Source of the DNA: Helicoverpa zea
Lineage: Eukaryota > Arthropoda > Insecta > Lepidoptera > Noctuidae
DNA: 64,000 bases
Direction: 5' to 3'
Assembly: GCF_022581195.2 (NCBI RefSeq)
Contig: NC_061462.1
Span: forward strand, 12,772,001 to 12,836,000
Shown here in pieces: positions 37,460 to 52,700 of the stretch (position 1 is the first letter of the stretch; the number at the start of each line of letters is the position of its first letter). Under the pieces are notes generated by a model that had not been told where the DNA came from, did no database searches, and saw only the letters and a list, made by a program, of their open reading frames with translations. Position numbers and translations under genes: made by a program.

Positions 37460-40300
37460 TGATCTGCAATCGGTAAAATATTTGTGAACAGAGTAAGAGG
37501 AGCAGGATGTCTCTCTACGAGTCGTGTCGCACGCTGCTTACCGAGTAAGCGACGCTTGAAAGTATTACCATTTAATTTAACTAATTAATTATTTTGTACA
37601 AAAATTTAATTTTAAGGTCTGACTAATTATACTTTTTTGTATAAATTAAACGTTTTGTAAATATTATTTTTGTCATTTTATTTCAAACTCCGAAGAGCAA
37701 CCTTAACCTTATATTATCTGGCAGCCTACTCATACATACACATTACCTATATTGTAGGTAAAGGTAAGAGTGTAGGAAAAGAATTTTCGCAATGAAACTC
37801 TTATAGCTTAGAACAGTTGAAACAAACTTCGATTTCCATGTCGTGTTTTTGTTCAACAATTTAGTTTGAATTGTGAATGTGGCAGTGAACCACCAGTAAA
37901 CATTGAATCGATAAATCAATACCTAAATACCTACGAAATCAAGGTAATGAGTCCACGAAATCGAATAATTCTTGGAAACAACACTGCCACTAGCGAGTCG
38001 CAACTATAATCGTGTATGTGATTTGTATGTTAGTTGTTCGTACTGAAAGTGAACAGATTACGAACACGTACTTTCTTACCTGCGAGCCTTGGTCTCAGCT
38101 AAAAATGGAACAATAGGGTTGACAAAAACAAAAGAACCACGTCAACATACTATATGTTTTATTTTGATGTCGCTGAAGCGACCGCGGAATTCACAACGTT
38201 ACACATTTTTTTACACATTTTTCTTTTTCAAAATATTCAACAAGAACTAGGAATAAGTCAATAGTAGGTATATCTACTAGCTAACAGTGGGGAGCCGCTG
38301 TCTGACCAACTGTCTAATGTAAACAACAAACAATATATCTTTCTTTATATTACAGATAATATTATATTACAGTAAAGGTTACAACATAATTAATGTAAAC
38401 TTTTCATTAAATATGAAATAATTTATAGATATTTTTTAATTTTAATATACCTAATTATATACTTTCAATAAAGCATCTGATATGTCATATTTCATGAATA
38501 GCACTTAGTGCCTTAATACGATAATAAAATGTATATACTCTTATGCAATATAAAATTAAACAAATCTAATACATTCATCTGAATCTCAATATGCAAATAT
38601 ATTTGGAGTAATCAATATACGACTTAATATATCGATATATATAATATTGCGTAGTGAGACAGCGGCGCCGAAGAACAACAACGACCTATGCTACACTTAC
38701 AGTAATGATATGTACCAGTTCACACTAAACTAAGATATCTTGTAAGTCACAGAGATGATATGTATCGAGTCCGTAGTCTTAGCAAAGGTTAGGCAGGTGG
38801 ATATCACATCATATACTTTATATTCGCAACATATACACTAAATATATCCAACTTTATACTTTAAAACGATTTATATGTAAACCTTATTATCAAAAAACAA
38901 TTCGAAAGCTTGGTTAAGTATCAAGTTTAGCAACTCTATCTTATATTAGTTTGTCGTCAAAGACGTGATATGTATCGATATATTTCTATTGCTTCTATAA
39001 ACGTTACGTTTCTTTCCAAAAGGATAAAAGTTGCCAAAATTGACAATATTATCTACCCGCAAGATACACCTTGATATATTTAGAAACAGTACATCAAAAA
39101 GCTTCAAATATGGACATAGACACGCACATCGGGTTGCTCCGGGGAGGCCGGGGGGAACAAACACGATAATATATTGTGAACACCAATACATTTATAATTC
39201 CAAAAAGATTTTTAATATCAGCGATGCTGGCCACACCGGCTGCATCGCGAAGCTCTTTATTATTAAGTACCATAGTACACGTATAGTAATATACAGCATA
39301 ATGTGAAGAAACTTCCACTTTGTGACTATAACTTGTTGCGCTTCGATAGTAACTCAGCTGATATTAGGCCAGTCCTCATCTTGTTCACACTTCGTGCCAT
39401 TAAACCGTTCCCAACAGTGTATTCGTCTATATCTGGACATATGCATACGTATACATATAACATAGCGTGGGTTTACCTCACTCCACGCACATAACTGCTC
39501 TAAATTATATGATATAGGTATATATTTACTACATAAATATTTCGCGCTAGTAAATAAAACTATATAAACACATCTCCCACTAGATTGCATTAATTCTTAG
39601 TAAAACAATTCAAATATATATTTAGCGCGGACTTTTTTATATAAATAATCTGGATTACGTAGACTATGTTCGAGCCGTATAATTTGTGTATATATCAGGT
39701 AATGGTAATGCTTCTCAAGCGATATGTCTCATATAATAGTTTACACTCGTACGATGATATATAATGTTTGGTCAACATTGGCTACTACACGCACACATTT
39801 GCACTGTGTCACTATAAGCACATGAACGTGTGTGCTCTTCTCTCTACGTTAATTGACTTAAATAAGGAATCGTCATCAATATAAATTATATAATTATTAT
39901 AGTACACATATATTTTTCTCTAACAACGAATATAATTCACATTTTGATATGTATGAGTTGCAACACTTCGTTATATTATTTATAATATTTTTCACTACAA
40001 AATAATACAGCTTAATTCATTTTTACATCGACTATTAAACATACATCTATTGCTTTTATGCATTTATTACTACACGATAATATTTATTCATTAAATATAT
40101 ATCAGTTTGCGCTTACGTCGTCATTAGTAAGAGTTAAAGAAATCGTTCGTTTCTACTGTCGTATGAAATATGTGACATTTACAAAATGGTTTGTTTATAT
40201 AGGAAGATACGGATGATGAAGGTATTTCGTTTCGATCGTCTTGAGCATAACATTCTAGTCGTTATTTGGAAAAATACTGAAGTTAACTGTTCCACACTTC
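37460..40300. other. Intergenic region between two convergent genes
   Basis: AT-rich sequence, with no gene recognised, between the 3' end of the cuticular gene and the 3' end of the choline transporter gene. Either 3' UTR may extend into it. Confidence 0.6.
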
Positions 40301-40320
40301 GATGTAACGATCTTACCGAA

Positions 40321-40326
40321 TTTATT
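40321..40326 (-). terminator. Candidate poly(A) signal of the choline transporter gene
   Basis: TTTATT on the plus strand reads AATAAA on the minus strand, about 120 bp past the stop codon at 40446. Placement is plausible but other AATAAA strings exist further downstream. Confidence 0.4.
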
Positions 40327-40445
40327 TAAATGAAAAAATAAGAAATATAGTAAAATTTTCGGAAAATATAATCCCGCTATGTCGCGAGCCCACTGTGGCA
40401 GCGTGGCTTGAAGACCGACAAAGAACTAAAAGTTTACTTATCGTC

Positions 40446-40764
40446 TCAGAAAGCCGTTTGCTTGCCGAAGGGTTGCACGGGGGGGGGCGCGCTGGAGCTG
40501 CCGAACAGCGGCGTGGGCCCGTCGTTGGGGTCGTCCAGGTCGTCGTCATCCGGCTCCAGCGCCGGGTTGATGCGGCCGCACTTCTCGTCCGGCCCCACCA
40601 GCGTGGACGCGGCGCCGTACAGCCGCCCCGGCACGCCGCCCAGCACCGACATCTGCTCGCCGGCCTCGGAGGGCTCGTCAACACGACGTATATCCTCGGG
40701 GATGTTCACAACACAGTTGAAGTAGTCCGACTCCGGACTCAGGTAGCCGCCGTTGAACAGGAAC
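40446..40764 (-). CDS. CHT: Choline transporter, last coding exon (cytoplasmic tail)
   Basis: Encodes FLFNGGYLSPESDYFNCVV then a hydrophilic tail rich in Pro, Asp and Gly, ending PFGKQTAF. The acceptor on the minus strand is 'tttgttgcag'. Much of the exon is GC-rich. The tail is shorter than, and not clearly like, the vertebrate one, where trafficking signals sit. Confidence 0.9.
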
Positions 40765-43700
40765 CTGCAACAAACAACACCTGATACTCCACTCTACTCA
40801 GACAAAAGCTCGTGAAATGATGTGTGATGTCCGCAACGAATAGCGCATTGACATTATTCGATAGGAAATGTAATACATTCTGTGGTAGATTGCTTCCTAA
40901 TTGTTTGAAAGTCAATCAAACATCAATGCGAGCTGGTCTGTAGATAAATGTAATATACACGTAACAAATATATATATATATATATATATGTTATGTCCGA
41001 AGGGTGTTTATTGGTATTAAGATAAGAACTTGATCAATAGATATTTACAACACAAAAAGAAAACTATCCTAGTAGAACAATAAAAAAACTAAAATATATA
41101 CACTATATCTAAAAGGCGTCAAAAAATTCATCCCCATCGCTGTCAACTGGGAGCGTACCCAAGAGGCTGGCAGCATTACCTCGTTGGATGGCCATGCTGA
41201 TCCTTTGTCCGAGGTAATAGCCAGCCTTTTGGTCACGAGAAGCGTCAACCAGCCGCCTAGACAGGTCTTTAAATAGGGTATGCGCATTCGGACCCCACGA
41301 CCCGAGGGTTGTATGTCCGAATAACTTTTCAAGTTACTTTGTTTTTTTAATCCCGAAATACGAGAGGTCACACTGATTAGTAATATCGAAAATATTGTAT
41401 TGAAGTTGTCACTTAACGCTAACCCACAATCTGTAAGCCAAGTAATTTATATCGCTTAAACTTCGAAAACGAAATCTATCAACTTTACGAAATGTAAGGA
41501 CAAGCCAATAAGCAATAAAACTATTTATGTTCAGAGGAAGCTGTAAATTAATATAAATAATGAGTACAGTGCAACAGTAACGTCTATTATAAATATCTAT
41601 AAATTACATTACAGATTTCAAACTCTTAAGTTTTATTGCAATCCCCTTCATTAAATTCATCATATTCTCATTCGTTAATTGAACAAACTTACAAATGAGA
41701 TTCAATTATTAAGCTATTTACACTACGTAATGGCTTTAAATGTCATACTCAATTAATGAATCATTTATCGTAGTAAAGCAGCCAGTCCAATTTCTATAAT
41801 TCCAAAAATCATTACATCATCGAGATAAACGTGTTCCAAATAAGTAGACAATGCAGTAATGTGGTGCAGCATCATACAAGTCGTGATACACAATCACTTT
41901 CCCGTCATTACAAATGATTGTGAGCGTCCGTCTGTATGTCACGACTCCCAGCTGATGTACCGAACTGTCGATGATTTACTAATGGACATTTGGTGATATA
42001 CCTTCCCTGTGTCGAATGGATATGGATTCGATTTGAAAGCACTGTTATATGATATCTACCGATTTCAGTTAATAGGACCGAAACCGAACATGGGTAAGGT
42101 TAATCCTTATTTATGCTGTCTGTTTATAGCCTAGTACTTGAGAAAGAAAGTAGGCTACTTTTTACCCGAATGCATGTAGTGGTTGCCCCTTGACGAGAGC
42201 CAACGAACAGCTAGTAGTTAATAAAGCTTGTCTCTACCCCTTCCGGAAAACAGAAAGAATGACTAAACGTCATAAGACTAAACCAGTAAATATTCGAGTA
42301 GCCATAAACCTAGAAACCCTAATAGCTAACAAACAAACTGAACACTCAAATAACATAACTGTCCAAAGTGATAATTATATTATTTCGAAATATTCCTCTG
42401 CATTGAAGTTTTAACACCACTGTTATGACACAGATTATGTAATTCTTTTCATTGTAATTATAATCTGTGAATGAATAGATTCCAATAGCTTTAATGACAC
42501 CGCTATTTGGGTGGCCGGTGATTTAAAGAATTATACGAATTCGTTTTTATAGCACACTTCAAGCATGAATCAAATTCACTTTATGGGAAACTAAACTAAC
42601 AAAGACAGCATTAAAATAAAAGCCCTTTTTCTGACTAAGACTATCATCCTTTCACGAAATAGAATATACATGTTATTATCCAAAGACAATTTACCAATGC
42701 TTGTAATTTAACCGAACCATAAATTACCCAGCTATTGATTATTTTGCATTACTCAAAATATCCAATTAATTATGAAAAGCACTGTAGTTAATTATTACCA
42801 GGCGGATGTCTAAAGTTACTTTAAGATGCTAGATCCCACAATATTGGCCTCATTACTGCGACCCTCTTATTCCCTGAATACGTAATTCAGAAGGCCTGAG
42901 CTGGCCTTAATACGGGCCACTCATATGACGGCCCAACAAGACGTATGTAATATGTGACGGATGACAGACGCGGCTAGCTCAAGAGGTACTTCATGAGGAA
43001 GACAAGTTTAAAGATGATGAATAATATAGATAATAAAGTATAAGAAAAGGAAAATTTACACAGCAGATTATTTTTTGACTCAGATTGACAGATTCAAAGA
43101 CAAAGAAAATATTGAATTGAAATCGAAGGAAGAATTTTCGTAACACCAATAAGAGGTTTTTCGTGGATGTCTAAAATATTTTAAATACACTACAGTAAAG
43201 AGCAACTTCAAGAGTGTTCAAACTACGTAAATAATTTATGCCCTTCAAAAGCTCTGACCCACTTCGACGAATATTTGATAACTTCTCAAACATTTTGAGG
43301 CAACGCTTTCCTGGACATAAAGTCTTTATTCGTTAATAATTTAGTTGACGAACCCTCTATAGTAAACTTGTTAATTTTTACCTGGAGTATTATCTCAAAA
43401 GAGCATATTTAAGTATTTATATCGGTTATGTCAATACAGATTTATCCCGTCCATTCCCGTTGAAATTGGAACTGAGCTAACGTTTCGGACCAGAATATTA
43501 AACACGGGATGGAAGCTATATCCGTGCCGGGCATTATTCTCTCGTTTTATCTCGAACGAGAATAACCTGTATCAATAAAATATAAGCTACATCCAAGATA
43601 ACCGCTGAAACAATCTGTGTTGTGTTTACGAAACTAGGGAAGTAGGTACATAGGTAATGGTAAAAAAATACTGAAGTTTTAAACTATGTACACAATAATA

Positions 43701-46700
43701 TGAAAGTAACCTGTTAACAACAAGAAACATCAACAACATTTTATGAAATACGCCACAAATGCAGTAACATCTTCGTTTTGGAAAATATAATTCCATAAAG
43801 TGTGTGTCTGTTAGAATATTACATATGTCGGCAACTTCATAAAATACTCGAGGTACAACAAATTGAATCACTCAATTTGAACGAACGCGAACGATCGCTT
43901 TTACGATATTACGTCAATAACATGATGTATCTGAGTGTGGAAATTGAACAATGGTTAACAGATTTCGAACAGTTTTCAGATTACTTATTCGTTTATCTAA
44001 TAGGATAAGAGCTTTTAAACTAACTTGATTTACGTGGATGACTGGACGATGAAGCCCGATTTGACATTTTTTTATGAATACTTAAAGTAACCATACCGAT
44101 TTACTGGGGGTTGAACCCAACACCGATAACCAACCGATAAACCTGTAATTGAGAAATAAATAAATTTTAAAAAAAGGGAATCAAGATATACTCACACGGA
44201 AAGCCACGATATGAACGCCAGCGTGAACAGCGACATGGTCATCGCCATGGTCCTGAAGGGGAACAGCTGGACTTCATTCTCCGCGTCCCACCCCGGGTAG
44301 TGTATCAACGCCGGCAGGCCCAGGAGTTTCTCCCCCCCGGAGAGGCGCACCAGCAGCGCCACGATGTACGCCGCCAGCGAGCCGTACGTGTTGCAGTGCT
44401 TCTTGAAGTGCACCACCATCAGCAGTTGCGGGAACAGGATCACGTACACCAGGTCTGAACACATTGACCTGGGGAATGTTTGGGTGTTAAAACGGTGCTT
44501 TTTGATGAAGGCTTTTTAAGACATCTTGGACTGGATTTCTGGGATTTCTATAACCACATGCATTTTGTGATTTGCTTATTAGATTGTAATTTGACATTAC
44601 TTGTGTGCAGTAATGTAAATTAGGTACAATAACAATCGCGGGAAAGTAACATATAGATAATTTATTCACTTGCAGTACGCCGTTGAATAAGCAGTCTTCC
44701 ATAAATTAAGAATAAACGAGAACTTTCAGAAGGTATGTAGATGTAGGTACCTATATAGATGAGCTAAGGCAACATTAGCGAAACGACACACTTGAGCAAT
44801 ATTTGTCACCTGTGTAATATCAAAAGCTGCATCATAGAATTACCTAAACGAAGAGTAAGATGGCGTCATTAACAAAAACCGACACATCGTCGCGATGACA
44901 TTAATATCGACGACAGTTTAATGTGCGCAAATCATTCCGTATATTCACTTAATGCTGTACCTAAGCCCTAAATGTTTTAAGTTAGGCCCATTGGTCATTG
45001 AGCAACTTTACGTTCCTTTCGACGCACACCACCCATGAGGGTAATTAGAGCGTCGGCCCTGGCATCATCACGACCCATAGATTGCGCGTCGCGGGTTTAT
45101 GATACCATCGAGTGATGAATCGATGCTCGGGACCAACACAGCATATAAATTAAAGCTAATAGGTGTTCCAATATAAATCGTGCGCTAATATAAATTGGTG
45201 CAGTATTGTGTAATCTGTTTAATTGGGCAGGATAATTGTTTTTTTGAAATGGAAGCAGTGCAACTTAAAATATTGTCGTTATTCGTCTTCGCGGTTTGTT
45301 ATTTCCTTTTTCCTTACTGTGGCTTCGTTTACTAAAGCACAATACTGTAAAGCGGCTCAGGGACCTTGTAAAAACCGTTCTTTATCCACAAAACAGGGGA
45401 AAGAAAATAAAGCCACGATCACTGCGGCAATTTTCTATGTCTTTGAATGCGGTTAGAAATAAAGTCCGGTTAGCGTAAAATTAAAAGTAAATGAGATTTT
45501 TATTTCCATTTATGTTCTGCTTTATTCGAACGATTAACCTGAATCCTTATTATTGAATGAAACTAACTTGCAATCTCATAAATAAAACAGGGCTTACTGT
45601 TACGAATTATTGATTAAAAGTAAAAATGAAAACAATTTGAAGCTCATTAAAAATTTACTTAATTGGGACTTGGACAGACAAACGTAACTTAAGTGTTCTA
45701 AAACAATATTGAGGTCAACATTGTATACGATCTCATTTCTCGCTACAAAACCGAAGCCTGCAAACTTCATTTCCCTCAGCTCAGAACTGCTAAGCCTTTA
45801 GCACATAAAATTCATAACAACAGTTTGACGATAAAGCTATTTGAAAAACAAACAAGTTCTTTCTCCGCCCGAGGCGAAGTAAAATTAGTTGGGTTTAAAT
45901 TTTCAATCCCCTACGCCGCGCCTCTGCAGACTACGGGATCCAATTTCGATGCAGGTGTGAGCAGAGAGCTCAATCGACCGTGCCCCTTGTACCCTCCGGA
46001 AATACCTGTAGGGGTGTAGGGGCAAGTGGGGGCGAAGTGGGGGTGAACAGGGCTGTACCGAGCGCGAATACAATTACGAATATTCCGTCTGCATTCGAGC
46101 CGAGGAAATCTTTTTCAAACTATCGATTTTCCTATTTATAGCGCTGCTAGGCTTAGTTCGAATAGTGGTTGAGCTGCTCTGGTATCTGTTTCGTTGATTC
46201 AGTATTTTAGTTTCTCTTCATAAATTCATATACGGTAACCTTTTTTAAAAGCAGTCATTGAAATCTATTCAAATTAGGAGAACTTTGAGTTACAATAAAA
46301 GTCCATTATTGAAATTGGGCTAGTAATTTTCGAACAACTACATGTGTGTTATCAGTAAATTGATTCCGATACAATTTATGAAACCCTTTTGTTTTACCTT
46401 ACCAATATTAAAGTTACAATGAGCCTAAATAATTTAAATCTAAACTTTCTTGATCTGTATCAGACAGAATTATATTTATAGGCTCGGCCGCCCCTGCATG
46501 CGGGGTGGGGTTGAATGGGGGTGTTTGCTCGTAGTAGTTCGGATTAAGTTTCAATTAGCACTCGCGCACAGATGTAACCGCTCAGTAGACTGAAAATCGC
46601 GAACATTCCTGGTCTTTGCTTTGTCTTCTCACTACAAAGATTTAATTGGAATCTACAACGCTTATTTGAACTGAGAATGTGTTTGAAGTTTGAGGGCATT

Positions 46701-49700
46701 GTTTTACTTATTGGATTAGGTGGATTAGAAATCCTAATATTTACATTACCTTATAGTGTATGAAAATGTGTCCTGACATAGGCATAATTTATTAGTCGTA
46801 GCAAATGGAAAAGGTTTATCTTACATTACATTGTACAATACTGTACTTCGAAATAGATTTTAGATTTCTGCCAAAACTGCACTGATGTGACCAAGTGTTC
46901 AGTAGATACATAAGGTAGGTTCATAGGTTTTGGTGTACTTAGAAGTGTGAACCAAATAGGCATATATCTCGAAGGTCCGTTGCATCAACTGCCCAGCGCA
47001 GAAATAATAACACCATCATGCAAGCATTACCCTATTAGTATAATGGTCGATTATTATATATTTTCGGTATCGGCCATTAGCTCCTCGGCGAGTGGCAATG
47101 GCCTGATCATGGTAATCGATGTGTGCAACACCATCGTCCTATGGTAACTGTGAACTGTTGGTTCGTCCGTCTGTGTCCTTACAACACTAATCGCGTGTAC
47201 CTAGGTATGTAGAGTGAGGATAAAAGCAGTGAATCACACTGACATCTTGTCCAACCTTAATTTAGTCAACTGCACAGCTATTAGCCATCAGAAGAAGAAG
47301 TTAACATTTTATTAGCAAATCACCGCGCAAGGGTATAAACTTGTAAATACAATGGATCCCTCACATCTATAGGTGGAATACATAAAGTACTTATGTATGT
47401 AGCTACTAGCTAGTCTTTGTGAAAAAACACGAAAAAAAACATTCATTAGTTAGAGTTGAGCTCATCACGAACAGACAGACAGACGCTTTGGAGCAGTAAG
47501 CCGAACCAGTGAACATGCGTAGTTCATGAACTAGGTACAATATAGTGCGTACACTCATATGATTGCGGCGGCGGCCGTGGGGCGCGAGCAGCGATCATTG
47601 ATTGCGACACACTGCTAATGACAAATAAATGTTTTCTGTGTACCCTCAGCTATGGCACTTGAGACATTGACACTAAATGCTTCCATAGCTGTTAAGTACC
47701 CCATACATAGTACCGCTTCAAGTAACTAAAAAAAAAATCTACAATCTCTTCCTACATAAGTATTAAAAACAGAAAATTTTGTAAACAATGAATCATCTCT
47801 GCAGGTCCTAGCTTTCACATTTATAATGACCCATTATTTCTTACTAGCTTCCGCCAGCGGCTTCGCTCATGTGGTGTGTTCATAAAAAGTAGCCATTCCA
47901 AATTTAAACCAAATCGGTCCAGCCGTTTTTGCGTGAAAGAATAACAAACATACATCCATACATTCTCACAAACTTTCACAATTATAATATTAAGTAGGAT
48001 ACTAAGTTATATCAGTTATGTTTAATATGTGAACACCATAGCAATCGGGCTGCCAAAGGCAGAAGTTATTCCGTAATTAAAATGAATGCTTCTTGTTCCT
48101 CCCTTGCATTAATCTTTCAGAAACTTTGGTGAGTTTGTTGTGGAAGTCCGCCATGGTTTCTAACAAATTAAAACAGGGGTGGATACGTAGATGGCATCGC
48201 ATGGGGAAATACCAAAACCGCGTCATAGTATATTTTGTTAATGATTTAGTTTATGCCAATATTAATACAAATTGATTCTAGCTAGTAACAAAACGATGTA
48301 TTCTACCATTGCCTGGTTCTTGATTTAGGCACTAATATTTGTAAGTTATGTAGTCTCCACTACAGTACCTACTTATTATCCTAACGAGCAGTCCACACTT
48401 CATATTCGTGTCTACAAAAAAACATAACTTTAATAAAGTAAGGACCATTACCGAACCCTCTAAACTTGTAGAATATTTATGACGCACAAAAATAGTGAAA
48501 GCCTTTGAATATTTGAGCGAGCATGCTCTTGCGATAACAAAAGGTACATAAAGCGATGTTTGCCGGAGGATCAAGTGGCGAATACTTGGCGATGTCAAGA
48601 GGGTCATGCGAAGAGGGCAGGTTGCGTGAGGGATGCAAATCGAGGACTTGGTTAGAAAAGAGGTGTCTTTTATAATGAGCCGTAAGATATGTATAATAGG
48701 GAGCAAGTTATGAAAATAAATGTTTTGTAATTATAACGTATTAAAATATTTGAAAACACTCTCAACAACTAAAACTGAAAGTGACTAGATATACTATAAC
48801 TCAGCATGGCAAGCGCATATTTGGTCGCCTTACATACGCATCATAGCAATCTGTTTAAAGCGTTACTGCTATTCATGCGATGTCAGTGATCCACGCTACT
48901 CCGTTTAATTTATATCATACTACCTATTCCACACGGTTTCACCCACGTCCGCGAAAACTTCTTCCCGTACCCGGATAAAATATAGCCTATGTTCATCGGG
49001 GATAAAGTAGCTTCTCAACAAAGAAATAATTATTTTAATCCGTTCAGTAGTTCCGGAGCCTATTCGCTTTTTAACAAAAGCAATCAATTTTTTTTTGTAT
49101 ACAAAACAATAACTTTTCTTGGCAGTCGGGTAAAAGTGGATTACTTACCAGAGTCCGTAGATGGAGGGTATAGTGAGCGCCATGAGCGTGGCGAGCGCGC
49201 CCACGATGAGGATGGACACGCGCATCACCCAGATGATCTCCATCTCAGACGCGTTCGCGCGGAAGATCAGCTTGTACACGTTCCTGTGGGGGAGGAGCTG
49301 GTGGAGTTCTTCGTAGCACAGTAGTCATGGAGGAATCAGGAATAATAGAGGATTCCTCATGATTGGGATAGGCAGTCAGCGGTAGACATGCTGATGTATT
49401 TACTAATCACGGATTTAATTTACGGAGTTCTATCAACAGAACTCCGTAAAATATCAGAGATCTTCAGCAAAACTGACCTGGCAAACATAGAGCTAGCACT
49501 GAGCACACTGGAGTCAGCCGAAGACATGACGGCAGCTGATACGGCTCCCAGCCCGAAGAACGAGACGAAGTCGGGCGTGAGGTGCTGCAGCACCAGCGGG
49601 AGGATCATGGACGTCTGGTCAGAGGTCAACTCGCCTTCAGGTGTCAGGTCGCCGCGGTAGTCCGTTTCGTTCCACGCTACATTGTGGATGAGAAAATGGT

Positions 49701-52700
49701 ATGAGTTTTTGGTCAAGGAATTTTCGAATTATGAAGGAATAACGTAGGTACGATTTTAGGACTTAAAATAAATGATATTAAATTATCATTTATTTTATCA
49801 TTTATTTTTAGATAATTTAGCTTGATTTTATCTTATGTCATTTTCTGAGCAGAAACTATAACAGTTAAAACTTCAAGTTGTTCAGCTATAAGTATCAGAA
49901 GATTCAAGTAAAATGACGTACAGGCTAGAAAGTTCAGAAAATTCTGTTATTTAGCTCCAATATTTGTAAAATCCTGTGTCTACATACATTATTATATCTT
50001 AGGAGTGACTTACCAGTGCCCTTAGCGATAGCTCCGATGAGCACGGGCGGGATGGCCATGAAGATGCAGCCGATGGCAGCTACGTACGACAGGATCTGCG
50101 CGCGCCCCGCAGTCTTACTGCTCAGCACGCGTTGGAAGTATACCTGGTTATAGGAATAGCATTCTATAATGACCCAATAGCTAATGAAGGAAGGTTGATG
50201 GTGGGAATTAATAGCTAGGACAGCTCTATAACGTATCCAGCTTAAAGCGTTAGATCGATTACTGGGCAAGGTATTTAGGTATAGGGAAGGAATATGTGAT
50301 AAAAAATGGAGGACTTAGGATCCCCTTAGCTTATTGTGAACTTTGAGAGTAAAAAAAATCGACGATATTTTCTCCAATGAATAAGTCAGTGCGTACCTGC
50401 CACGGGATCCCTCCAAACACGAGCAGCAAGCCGTAGTCCACATAGAACCAGTAGTACTCCGGATCTACGTGCCCTATCCAGTCCACCTCCATGGAGCTGA
50501 GCGGCTTCACATGCTCGTTAGCCCACGCGAATGGAATGCACATCCATAGACCTAGGAAAGAAAGGATCTTGACGTTGCTGGTTCTTTAAACTACTATTGA
50601 TATCCCACTGGACACCTTTTACACACGGTCGGTTAGCCCCACGGCAAGCTGTTTATCAGCTTGTAATATGGGTGCTAATTAACTGCATATAGTTATATAC
50701 ATATTTATAAATAGATAGACACATATAAAAACACCCAGACCGCAGCCAACACACATGCTCATCGCACAAATGATGATCGTACCGGGGATCGAACCTGGCA
50801 TTATCAGTTCGTCAGCCCGGCAATGGTCGTCGGACTATTGCGCCAACGAGGTCGTTATAATTATTATTAGCTACTGTTATAATTATTTATTAACACAGCA
50901 ACTGGAGGTCTACTCACCTATGAAGATACAGAACAGCTGTATGACATCGGTGTAGGCGACGGAGTAGAGGCCGCCGAACAGCGTGTAGAACACCGCCACG
51001 CACGCCGAGAATATCACCGACGTCTTTTGATCCATGTCGATGATCACCGCTAGTGTTGCTCCTGTACATTGTCATGTCCGTTTATAGATAACCCCTTACT
51101 ACGTTTAACAGGGGGGTTCAATATACTACATGTATATGGGGGGTTTATAAGAAAGTACATAAGTAGAGTACATCATCTCCTGAGCCTTTTCCCAACTATG
51201 TTGGGGTTGGCTTCCAGTCTAACTGGATTCAGCTGAGTAGCAGTGTTTTACAAGGAGCGACTGCCCTATCTGACCTCCTCAACCCAGTTCCCCAGGCAAC
51301 ACAATACTACATAGAGGGAGTATATTATGGACACGTGAGTGTATTTTGCCTCTTTTCAACGTAATTTCATTTTCGAGACCACACAATAAAATTATGAAAG
51401 GTAACGAATCCACCAGTTTTGTCATTATTAAAATTTTAACCCCCTACGGAAATTAAACACTTGTACCTACGCACTGATTGTGAGGGTACAAATATTCGTC
51501 GTCCTTCATACAATATTCATGTAATTTATTAGTAAACATACATACATAAGTGCTAGTTGAAACAAAGGCATTCATAAAAAAGAAATCCGAATCAAACAAC
51601 TTTATGAATAAATGAATGTACAGTCCCTTTATATAAACATTGTAATTAATAAAAACAGTATGGACAAAAATTGAACTGTGAAACTTTACTCTTTTGTTAC
51701 AAACGGAATTTTAATCATGTCTCTGAAATATTATTTGGTTACATTTTACATTTGAAACAATAACAAAATTATTTGAAAACAAGTAACAACAAAATAACCA
51801 TTGAAATATTTCCAAAATGATTAAATATGTACTTAAAAGTTCGGGTTTTATTCTTAAAAATATCCAGAGGCAATTTTCTTAGCCTGTATTTGGAAAGCTA
51901 TGTCTTAAATTCGTCTAATTATTTCCCCCGGCACGCCATTAGGAGCATTACTTGAATTGTTCACGAGTCACTCGAGTCCCTACAATTAACTCAACTATTA
52001 AGAAATTAAACACTCATAAATTCTGCATGCTTTAGGTAAATTGTTTCATACATATTTTTGCAAAGTCACATTTAGCCCTGCCGGTGCTGCGGGATTGTTA
52101 GAAAGAGCTACAAACAATCCCGCAGCAAATACATAATGGGCTTAAGAAGGAACATGATGGGTATTAGTCAGCACCACGTCAGCACACAGCGGGTCATTGA
52201 TACCCATAAAAATATCATAATTTAGTGGCATATAATAAAGTACAAAAGTATTTTCTTCTATTTATGTTGGTTTATAAAATACTGAAGATACCTGTCGTTC
52301 AAAAGCAGCTAAATAAATGATGACATTATAAAACCATTTGAGAGCTCAAATCCGGCTCTTCCAAAAATAAAGGCTTCGTTCCGTAAGGACGGGCGCGAGA
52401 GTCCGACCTCCCCCGAGGCATATTGATCCAGCACGAGTTACCGAACTGACAAATGCCACACCGATATTAACATATTACCTATACCTAGTTACGTAAAGAA
52501 GACTTTGATACATTTAATATAAAACGCAATTTTTAATATGTGCTGATAGACTGTAATTGTAGTTAGTGAATTCTAGCACAATCGCAAACGACACAAATAA
52601 AATCCACCAACTTTTAATCAACTTACCACAAACACAGCTAAACTAATTATTTATTGAAGTCTGAAACGAAAACTAAAGCCATCTAAACTTTAAGAAAATA

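Larger units (their letters stand above)
40765..44195 (-). other. Last intron of the choline transporter gene
   Basis: 3.4 kb containing the TA microsatellite, the retroelement fragment at 41109 and an RTE-like tail. Nothing else was recognised. Confidence 0.75.
44469..49148 (-). other. 4.7-kb intron of the choline transporter gene
   Basis: Contains a G-rich quadruplex-type motif (46011-46052), a second G-rich patch near 46480-46525 and two RTE-like tails (47843-48000, 48931-49075). The open frame on the minus strand at 48332-48706 has no recognisable domain. Confidence 0.7.

Noticed and set aside
40322..40684. Arg/Ala-rich open frame on the minus strand beside the last choline transporter exon
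   Set aside because: Out-of-frame reading of the GC-rich transporter tail; the phased frame ends in a sensible transporter C-terminus.
45980..46060. G-rich patch considered as a CpG-type promoter
   Set aside because: It is inside a transporter intron with no TATA, initiator or downstream exon on either strand.
48332..48706. 124-codon open frame on the minus strand in a choline transporter intron
   Set aside because: No recognisable motif; GC and codon use match the non-coding surroundings.
50785..50856. Second tRNA-like promoter that could suggest a tRNA gene
   Set aside because: The head continues into a SINE body and tail, and the acceptor stem is not preserved.
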